From Phoronis pallida (taxonomy: Eukaryota; Phoronida; Phoronidae), in contig JAOXYC010166661.1 in NCBI GenBank assembly GCA_028565715.1, positions 1-13,395 of the forward strand: 13,395 nt of DNA, in the 5' to 3' direction. Below the pieces are notes generated by a model. The model did no database searches and was not told the origin of the DNA. It was given only the letters and a program-made list of their open reading frames with translations. Below are positions 1-6,760 of the stretch, in pieces; within the stretch, counting starts at the first letter, position 1, and each line of letters starts with the position of its first letter. A program made the position numbers and the translations under genes.

Positions 1-127
1 AATTATAATTAAAAAACAAACATGCATCACATGTTTTACTGCAATGCATGACCCTTTTTCAAAATAAGGACAGTCCACCTTAAAGACTATAGTTTTTTCT
101 TTGACAGAATGTAGCAGCATGGCATAC

Positions 128-334
128 CGTTTCCTTTGCGACCGCCACCATTGATCATAACCGAATAAATATGGTAGTCAACTCCGAAGTCAATGCTCCA
201 ACGTGGTTTCCAGACAGCCGGGATCATGGTCTGACTATATGTTTTATAAAACCCATCTATGGCGCGAGACGCTGGATTCTCCGAGTTTTCGGGCGACTGC
301 GTAACAGTTACGTCTTTCATAGTCACAAGGTTTA
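128..334 (-). CDS. FTP lectin exon: first half of domain 2
   Basis: The acceptor is a good TATCTATTCTAG tract with AG at 336-335; the donor is GTATGC with GT at 127-126. The exon is 207 bases, phase 1 at both ends. It encodes residues 143-210, with N-P-A-S-R-A-I-D-G and W-S-I-D-F-G matching the FTP first half. It has no cysteine and no counterpart of the sugar-binding His, so this domain is probably not a canonical fucose binder. If the donor were not used, the frame would stop at 87-89, which would leave half a domain; continuation off the left edge is more likely. Confidence 0.75.
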
Positions 335-2224
335 CTAGAATAGATAGTATACGTTTAATAATAGCTTGAGAAGCGACACTCGAAAAGGAAATGGACTTTC
401 CAGACGGTCTAAAAGCCAACATGCAATTGACCACAATCATCATGACCTGACTAGACACGCGGGCAGGAAACTAATGAAGGCAAGATTCCTTTCATATAAG
501 AAGAACCAACCATGCGTTGAATCCACAATAATTTAAAAACCAACTAAGTTAACTTTAAAAGAACGCGCTGTTGTTGAAAACAAAAACAAATCCGATAATT
601 TAAAAGCAGTGCGTTGCTATTCAAAACCAACAAGTTGATTCCGAAAACAACAAGTTGGTTTTCAAAACGTGGTGGTTCTTAAAAGAAGCAAGGCGTCCAT
701 TTTTAAATCAACGTAATTTTGTCCCAGTTTATGCCTCGGTAAGAATAAATTTTATTCTTTTCATCGTTTCTTTTTCTAACCAAATCAGATTCATACATGC
801 GATTACAGTTAACTACCAGAATGGCCTTCATTGCAACATTTATGATTGACGCCAATACAAGTAGAAAATGTTGGAAATCAGTGTCATCTGAAATGCTTAG
901 ATTGCACATATATTCATACATTTATAGGGGGACACTCTCAGAAAGGTTGATTACAATTGCTTGTTCGTTCCAAAAGATTCCGGATAAAGGGATGTTATTT
1001 GGGTGAAAATTGCGGTTCCGTGCGGTACTCAAATAAATTCCCCTTTTCATAAAATTTAACTAAATTTCATTTAGCTGTCGAAAAAAACACCTGCAATAGG
1101 TACATGCTTGAACATCGATGGCCGCCCGCAATAGGGGTCAATTGGCATTGTGTGGCACGAGAATATGGTATCAACTTTGAAAGTGGCTCACAAGCGTATG
1201 TGATGATGTTTTAGTACTTACATGTACGTTCACCAAAGACTGCCACCCTACACAGAGTTAATGCTCCAGTGTCCCGTCGTTTTATTCTTACTACCCGACC
1301 TCGCAACCCTTCTCCGCCGTTGCAATCAAAGAACTTGGTTTCTCCAACGGGAAATTCTCCCTCGAATCTATAACACATCATCTCCTTCCACTCCGTGTTG
1401 ATTACTTGTATGTCAAAATTTTTCAGTTGGTGCGGACCTTTGGTAGTTACGAACATATAAGTGGCACACGTTTGGTTTTGTGACAAGCTACCCAGCTAAT
1501 TTGTTTCACTCGGTTTTCCAAAGTTGACAAATCACTAATTTGAAAACATGTCACCCCCGGGATGCCACCACCAAGAAGATGGTAATTTTAATTAATTTAA
1601 AAATCGGCAAGGCGTAATAGTGTCCCCTGGAAGACCTGTTGCCGGTGTCTAATATATGCAACTGAATTGGTATATTAAACTGTTTGCTGTTTCTCAGAGT
1701 CTGCTCTTTTCTCATGTTCACAAATCTTCAGTTTTTTATTACAGTTCGGTAGCATTTTTTCTCATATTCAGTACAATTGAAAAATAAGGCCTGCAGCTGA
1801 CCGGTTTCACCAAATAACTCTTTGTCATCTCAAAAAGGCAAAAACAGATTTAACTAAAACTCAAATATTCGAAATGTAGCCTATTTCTTTAAGATCGTTT
1901 CCGTTATTTTTTGAAAAGTTGTTTACTGCGTGATTTTTACCGTTTTCTTTTTGAGCCTTTGATAATTCTACATCCGTAGGTATCGCGCGATGTATGAGTT
2001 TAAATTAGAATTACCTCTTAGCTTTGACACAGTGATCATGACTCGTTGTATAAACACATCTTGGTTGTCCATCCTCGCCTCCCAAAGTGGATGTTTTGTA
2101 AATAGAGAGGTATTGCTACACTGTGACAAGTTTTCATCTACAGCTTTGTATGACACTTCCCTCTTCAAATCCCCGGATGTAAAGAATGTTTGACGCGGCC
2201 GCCAGTCGAGGTTCAGCATATTAA
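128..2224 (-). CDS. Fucolectin-type (FTP / F5-8C-like) lectin gene, partial: exons 2015-2224, 1222-1437, 128-334
   Basis: The three minus-strand exons join in phase 1 throughout and give 210 full residues. Residues 1-141 form one complete FTP (fucolectin/tachylectin-4/pentraxin-1) domain. It has an N-terminal N-L-x-x-R-P stretch, A-V-D near 27-29, Cys35, His44, then W47, Cys91, Cys108, and the family's closing T-L-C-R-V-A-V-F-G at 130-138. Residues 143-210 are the first half of a second domain (A-I-D-G at 166-169, W-S-I-D-F-G at 187-192). Such domains bind fucose-bearing glycans and are usually secreted, in innate immunity or adhesion; that role is inferred from the family. The canonical fucose motif is H-x24-R-x-D-x4-R/K. 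Here H44-x24-R69 is intact, but the Asp position is Pro71 and the final basic position is Asn76, so fucose binding is uncertain. No signal peptide is visible; the start lies to the right and the 3' end beyond position 1. Confidence 0.82.
335..1221 (-). other. Intron of the FTP lectin gene
   Basis: This is 887 bases of AT-rich intron between domain 1 and domain 2, with donor GTAAGT and acceptor TTCTAG. I see no exon in it. The only structure is a small imperfect palindrome around 622-664, where AAAACCAAC and GTTGGTTTT flank two copies of CAACAAGTTG. Confidence 0.7.
1222..1437 (-). CDS. FTP lectin exon: second half of domain 1
   Basis: The 216-base exon runs from an AG|GT acceptor to a perfect GTAAGT donor (GT at 1221-1220), phase 1 at both ends. 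Joined to the preceding exon, Arg69-Gly70 leads into P-H-Q-L-K-N-F-D-I, the expected strand after the sugar-binding loop. Cys91, Cys108 and Cys132 and the terminal L-T-L-C-R-V-A-V-F-G match the end of FTP domains. The R-G-D-C-C segment usual in the family is replaced by R-G-P-H-Q. The open frame extends upstream of the acceptor, but those codons do not fit the domain. Confidence 0.82.
1438..2014 (-). other. Intron of the FTP lectin gene, splitting domain 1
   Basis: This is a 577-base phase-1 intron inside the FTP domain. I see no repeat or exon in it; it is AT-rich with T runs. Its acceptor is unusually poor in pyrimidines (ends ACTACCAAAG), but the reading phase and domain continuity support it. 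Confidence 0.65.
2015..2224 (-). CDS. FTP lectin exon: first half of domain 1
   Basis: This 210-base exon begins after an AG at 2226-2225 and ends at a GGTAAT donor (GT at 2014-2013). Both ends are phase 1. It encodes residues 1-69, with the domain's A-V-D core, Cys35, His44 and Trp47, ending K-L-R. The 5' boundary is less certain than the 3' one because the tract before the acceptor is not strongly pyrimidine-rich. A Met codon at 2219-2217 lies just inside, but the domain homology begins at once and no signal peptide precedes it, so I treat this as an internal exon. Confidence 0.78.
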
Positions 2225-2440
2225 CTACAAGTATGCAATTACGTCAACAATCAAAACCGGTGTAAGCAAATTTACTCGGCTGTAGTTACTGATTTCAGAT
2301 ATTGTCCACATGTTTACAAAGGTAGCCTAATGATTTAAAACCATTTCAACTTTTCTACCAATAAAGTGTTAAAATCATTGAGCAGGAGAATATGGCTGGA
2401 CGTGCTTTAGAACTTTGATAAAAAGGCAATATATTAAATT

Positions 2441-2480
2441 TTCTCAAAAAACTCTAGATATATGTAGAGTTTTTTGAGAA
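2441..2480. repeat. Perfect 16-base hairpin
   Basis: The arms at 2441-2456 (TTCTCAAAAAACTCTA) and 2465-2480 are exact reverse complements around an 8-base loop. Short A/T runs on both sides extend the pairing weakly. It is probably a small palindromic repeat; no gene is near enough to suggest a terminator or RNA role. Confidence 0.8.
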
Positions 2481-2902
2481 TTTTTTTAAAGTAGGGACGA
2501 TATTTTCAAAGGCGTTAGGACTCAGTATATGGTTACTAAAGTATTCGAAATGTTCTTGTTGTGACGAGCAACAGTGGTATTCGTACTCGTATAAAAACGA
2601 GACAGCCTTGTCTTCGGCTTGTCATTCTATAATGAAGGCAACGTTTGACGTTATCATCGAAACGTGTCGCAGTTGAAAAACTTTGTTGTAGTGAGTTTTG
2701 ACAAAGAAACTTGATCGAATCAAATTATATAAAACGCTACAAACATTGGGCTCAATCATGATATATTATACGGCTGTATTTGCAATCGAAATGAAGTTTA
2801 AACGTAGACTCAAAGGTAATTTTAAGACCAAGAAATAAGTTTATTAAAAAGTGAAGTTCCAGAAATTATCAATCAACAAGAGAAAGGACACGAACAACTT
2901 AC

Positions 2903-2941
2903 ATCCCCAAGAGCCAAATGATTCCAGGGCCACTTCGTGTT
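2903..2941 (-). CDS. Possible 39-base microexon upstream of the FTP lectin exons
   Basis: A perfect GTAAGT donor (GT at 2902-2901) follows a short stretch preceded by a pyrimidine-rich tract and AG (2943-2942). The piece is 13 codons long, phase 1 at both ends, and would join in frame to the exon at 2224. It would encode a short linker (roughly E-V-A-L-E-S-F-G-S-W-G). Phase agreement and splice signals are all the support there is; the peptide is not a recognised domain. Confidence 0.27.
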
Positions 2942-3147
2942 CTTCAGTTTATGAAACAAAAGGCAAACAGAATGTATAAAATAACCTGTACGTTATTGTC
3001 GTTATCCATAGCGCTAATGTGAAATTTTAGTGAAATATATCCATTTTCTTATTTTAAAAGCATTTCCAGTAATGACAAATCTAATACATGGTTATGTATA
3101 TAAGTATAAAAATGTGTGTGTGTGGGCTTTCTGTCCGCCAATAATGA

Positions 3148-3223
3148 CCGCGCGGAGCGCGGGAAAGGTCGAGTTTGGGCAGGGTGACGGGGTGTGCACG
3201 TGCGAAGCACACGCACACCCCCG
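3148..3223. repeat. GC-rich block with two hairpins
   Basis: In otherwise AT-rich DNA, 3148-3162 forms CCGCGC-GGA-GCGCGG. Nearby, about 3190-3222, GGGGTGTGCACGTGC and GCACACGCACACCCC pair with a 3-base loop and two mismatches. The composition differs sharply from the flanks, which suggests part of an inserted repeat. No coding or tRNA-like promoter box was found. Confidence 0.6.
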
Positions 3224-3242
3224 GGATACATGGCTAGTATTG

Positions 3243-3285
3243 TTGAAATAAAAACAACAATTGTTTTCAGCGACATGTTTCGACA
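3243..3285. repeat. Copy of a dispersed repeat also found at 7501-7543
   Basis: These 43 bases match 7501-7543 at 41 positions, and the reverse complement matches about 7814-7856. The shared core includes GCGACATGTTTCGAC. The second and third copies are the arms of a foldback element, so this one is probably a solo arm or a relative of the same family. Confidence 0.8.
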
Positions 3286-3429
3286 TTTAGTATTGTTATA
3301 AGCACGACTTCGTCATGTTGTTTTAGACGAGCTAAATATGATAATTTGTACATACCCTTTGTGGAACATAGTTGCATAAAGAAAGCCAGGCATCCTGAAA
3401 ACAAATAATTTTAATTTAAAAAAACGTTT

Positions 3430-3545
3430 TATTAGAAAGTGAACCTGCTTTCGGCGGGTCTTTTTTCAAAGAGCGGGTTAGCGAAACCCGCCTACAAGGG
3501 CCGCAAGATCGAGATTCCGAGATAATGAAGTCGCGATCTCGAGAT
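3430..3545. repeat. Cluster of short GC-rich palindromes
   Basis: GCGGGTT and AACCCGC pair around a 5-base loop near 3473-3492, preceded by a weaker ACCTGC/GCGGGT hairpin. About 40 bases on comes the self-complementary ATCTCGAGAT near 3535-3544, close to a related AGATCGAGAT. This reads as fragments of palindromic repeat elements rather than a regulated site. Confidence 0.45.
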
Positions 3546-4016
3546 AATTAGAAGAGAAACAGACGATGTCCTCTATAAGCAACCGTAGAATCACAAAACT
3601 TCAAAAGGAAGGACGACGCAAAGCGTAGCCTACATAAAGTAGTTTCAATTGTTTTCACATCTGCGTAAAGTCGTCATGTTTGTTCAGGATTTTGACTTGT
3701 CCCCCTCAAATTATATCCCACAAAACTATAGATACTCACCTATAAAGGGTAAGAATGTTCGTAAAAAATACATTTTTCTTTACAATTGGCCCGGGACACG
3801 CGCAATGACGTCAATCATTGTCAAATATGCTATCCGACCGAGACCGGTATTTTTCATTTTTACTGCTGGAAATTTATTATAGAGGGTGGTCCGCAAAAAT
3901 CGTCGTCAACATTTAGGCCTAGTTTTGGAATAATTTCTTCAAAAATCAAAGATATTCCTTGAAATGGGTTCGAAATTTCGGATGCTAAAGACTAGTGCTT
4001 TTAGGCACTATAGTAA

Positions 4017-4310
4017 CCGAAATTTAAAAAGATAATTCTATGGACTCACAATAATTCAAATACAAATAAAGGCTCTTTTATTTTAAGAGTCTGTTATTTT
4101 GAACATGTACATAACAAAGGGTCTAATATACACACCGCAAGCACTGACTTACAAGATTCTCCTAATCGTAAAGAGAAATTTTCTGTCGGTGATTTTTGTG
4201 TATTAGACATTGCTAAAACTGACACCTGGCTGAAGGAAGCTCTACATATTTATTGGTGTAAACCGAATCTTAATGTACAAGTTCATCACTTGGAATTAAG
4301 TCTATTTTGA
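4017..4310 (+). pseudogene. Remnant of a Penelope-type retroelement: GIY-YIG endonuclease tail
   Basis: An open frame without a usable start runs from 4017 to a TGA at 4308-4310. Its last 45 codons carry a string typical of the C-terminus of reverse transcriptases with a GIY-YIG nuclease: V-L-D-I-A-K-T-D, then L-K-E-A-L-H-I, then K-P-N-L-N-V-Q-V and a terminal L-S-L-F before the stop. In the family this region is the end of the nuclease that nicks DNA for target-primed reverse transcription. Residues before about 4100 no longer look like the family, and no reverse transcriptase domain is present upstream, so this is a 5'-truncated dead copy. An imperfect hairpin (GGCTCTT/AAGAGTC, about 4070-4090) lies inside it. 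The assignment rests on remembered motif shape; a related GIY-YIG retroelement group is possible. Confidence 0.66.
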
Positions 4311-5581
4311 TTGTCTTGTTTTCACCGTGTTTTCTGGGTTTTCTACCACTATACTTGTGCCTGTATATTTCTTCTATTGTTATGTAATTGTTTATACATA
4401 CGGGTCACTACTCATTTGAAAATGGACGATGCTGTTTGAAACTAGTTATGAAGCTCCTCAATATAGCCCCGTTTCTACAAATGTTAAAGAAGTTCTTCGA
4501 ATTTTTGCACAGTTAAGCGAATTACATGCTAGACTATTTTGGCAAAAAAAAGATATTTTAAGAAAATTCTTTTTTTACTCATATTTTACAAATACTATTT
4601 TTAAATTTTGTTTACGTAAGGGGGACAAACTCGTGGCTTTTTTTACACATTTATTATACAAGTTTTGTAGAACTGCATTTTGTAATACAGTAATTGACCT
4701 AATGAGCTAGCGTTTTCGGACGTACGTTCCCTCTTTAAGTGTAAACCTATTTCCTTGGCACCATGAAAATTTAATGGATACCAAACTGAACGAAAGTCGC
4801 ACATATTAAGTCAGTAATAAGCCCGAACGCCATTGATTTATAGCAGCTAGCCAAACAGCATCCCAAGGCATTTCACGTTTTGGTAATCAGACTAATTAGC
4901 AGAAATTTTTTGAGGTGAACAACATTATTTCTGAATTTTTTTTGGTGACCATTATATTGCAAAGAACTCGGGGAATTTGGTCGAGAAACAATAAATCATA
5001 TCACAGATTTCCTAAAAGCAGTTTTAAAAATTGCCTTTTGGGAATTCTGACAACTGCCCCATGCAAAGCTGGTAGCAGGCCTGCAAATATCATATACGAT
5101 ATGGTAAATGAAGTCAAATTTGCAAAAAGTGTGAGTACCACTTTTAAGTTTTGTTTATTAAAATAAACAAAAGTGATCATATAATTAACAAAAAAAACAG
5201 TTTTTTACTTTAACTCGTTATTATATTTTTTAAATAATGGAATTATTCCACACAGTTAAAATACTAGATATACTTTGTTAACGCTATGCCATACAGTACA
5301 CAAAACGTCAGGCAGTGTGTCTACAAAAAAATGTTAGATTAATCTATAAATTAATCATTTACCTAATGACGAGGTTTGTTGAATACCTACAACATTCCAT
5401 TTTACTATGAACCTACTTGAAGCATGTCCAATGTCCCTCCAGTGAAATAGTCATGGCTTATGAGATCCGGGATTCATTTTATGCAAAAAGGTCATTCAGA
5501 TAATCTGAGCATACCTCAAGCGCAATTATGTTTATAAAACAATAGTATGGTATAGTATTTGTCCTCGGCCACAGAATGAAA
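4311..5581. other. Intergenic DNA, no gene seen
   Basis: This AT-rich stretch begins with what may be the retroelement's 3' untranslated tail. It holds a 93-codon plus-strand open frame (4429-4710) without recognisable motifs, and a perfect 11-base palindrome at 5149-5172 (TTTTGTTTATT, 2-base loop). I see no gene. Confidence 0.55.
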
Positions 5582-5723
5582 TAAATAAAACGCACAGCGT
5601 TTTTACTGAAAAATCCATCTAGCATTTACACTATTTACAGAGTAAGCCTACTAACATTAGTACTCTGTAAATAGTGTAAATACAAGATGGATTTTTCAGT
5701 GAAAACTCTATGCGTTTTATTAA
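5582..5723. repeat. Palindromic MITE-like element with 63-base arms
   Basis: The arms at 5582-5644 and 5661-5723 are reverse complements with about seven mismatches around a 16-base loop. The centre of each arm (about 35 bases, including ACTGAAAAATCCATCT and ATTTACACTATTTACAGAGTA) is almost perfect. The ends share AATAAAACGCA. No clear target-site duplication is seen. If transcribed it would fold into a long hairpin. Confidence 0.88.
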
Positions 5724-6134
5724 GTATGGTAAAAAATCTGAAAACGGTTAATAAATTAATTTGCAATTATTAACACTCCTGTACAAAATTGTGATCACAA
5801 AAATAAATTGGTGAGATTTAACGAGATTTTACAATTTTTGGCTTATACCCTGTCAGCTTGTAAACACTCACACATAATGCCTCAAATCTTGCGTAGAATA
5901 ACGGTGTTCAAATCTAGGTTTGTATCAAGTTTTTTAATAATAGTCAAACATCACATGACTCAACACAAACTAATATAACAAGTATTTCAAAAGCTTATTA
6001 CTTGTTTGCATCAGAGAAACACTCCTCAAACAATAATTATTACAATCAAGCTTTATGTGTGGCTCACTAGTTATCCATTGAATATTGCTGGGAGACCAAT
6101 TAGCTTTAGACAGGAGGCAATCCGAAAACGGCCA

Positions 6135-6179
6135 CATATTCATGTGCATTAACTTTAAAAGATAATGTACATGAATATG
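6135..6179. repeat. Hairpin with 17-base stem
   Basis: 6135-6151 (CATATTCATGTGCATTA) pairs with 6163-6179 with one mismatch around an 11-base loop. Pairing beyond this is weak. It is probably a remnant of a palindromic repeat. Confidence 0.75.
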
Positions 6180-6315
6180 AGATTCGTTTCACAAATTTTT
6201 GGTTAACCAAAGTTAAAAAGTTAATCTTTCCATCCCTAACATCATTTTTATAAAAAATTATGTTTGTTCAAACGTATTACAATTAATCAAATAACATTTG
6301 TATTCGTATAGTGAA

Positions 6316-6684
6316 TTTATTCTTGGAAAACTGGTATTTGTTCAGTGTTTTCTGCAGGAGATTACACGCTTCGCTAGCACTACCGAACCTATATAATAAA
6401 CACACCCACCAGATCATACCATACCAAAAATAGTTATGGCCAACCAGGTGAAAAACTAAATGATGAAACACCAGGAATTTGAGGCGCAAAAACAGTTGCA
6501 CCAGTTCAATTACTGTTCTAACCCCCTCATTTCAATATTGGGCAAAAAAAAACATAACAAATAAATATAATTACCAAAAAAAACATCAACAAAAACATTG
6601 GAAAGTAAAGGGTAATAAATAAAATCTTGAGTTCGTTCCAGTCTTTCATTTCAATTAGTTCCTTGTTTGATCTTTTATCCATGT
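6316..6684 (-). other. Probable 3' untranslated region of the SLAIN gene
   Basis: Downstream of the SLAIN stop on the minus strand, the first AATAAA-type signal I find is at 6321-6316, about 365 bases after the stop. No coding signal is seen between. The true end may be further left; there is no transcript evidence here. Confidence 0.4.
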
Positions 6685-6760
6685 TCAGTAGCATCCTTCT
6701 TTCCAACTTTCATCACTTTGTCTTGTTCTACTTGCACGAGCTGGTGACGGGATAGCTGAC
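6685..6760 (-). CDS. SLAIN: SLAIN terminal coding exon
   Basis: This short last exon encodes 24 residues and a TGA (6687-6685). Its acceptor reads ATTTGTAG with AG at 6762-6761. One base completes the Arg codon left by the previous exon. It begins with S-A-I-P, a third SxIP motif, and ends D-E-S-W-K-E-G-C-Y, the signature end of SLAIN proteins. It is too short to stand out as an open frame; I found it by looking for the expected C-terminus. Confidence 0.92.

Larger units (their letters stand above)
2942..4016. other. Intergenic DNA, no gene seen
   Basis: Apart from the repeats listed separately, I see no supported exon on either strand. Open frames here are short, AT-rich and lack recognisable domains. 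If the lectin gene starts in this area, its signal-peptide exon could be here, but none could be identified with confidence. Confidence 0.5.

Noticed and set aside
2945-3009. Short hydrophobic minus-strand peptide starting at 3009 as a lectin signal peptide
   Set aside because: It hits a stop before any usable donor, so it cannot join the lectin exons.
3806-3813. TGACGTCA, a perfect CRE-type site
   Set aside because: An 8-base palindrome can occur by chance in 13 kb, and no promoter or first exon is identified next to it.
4429-4710. 93-codon plus-strand open frame
   Set aside because: It has no recognisable motif, is rich in Phe/Lys from AT-rich DNA, and has no splice or family support.
6283-6501. 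Minus-strand frame with a hydrophobic start as a signal-peptide exon for the lectin
   Set aside because: No matching phase-1 donor was found, and it overlaps the likely 3' untranslated region of SLAIN.
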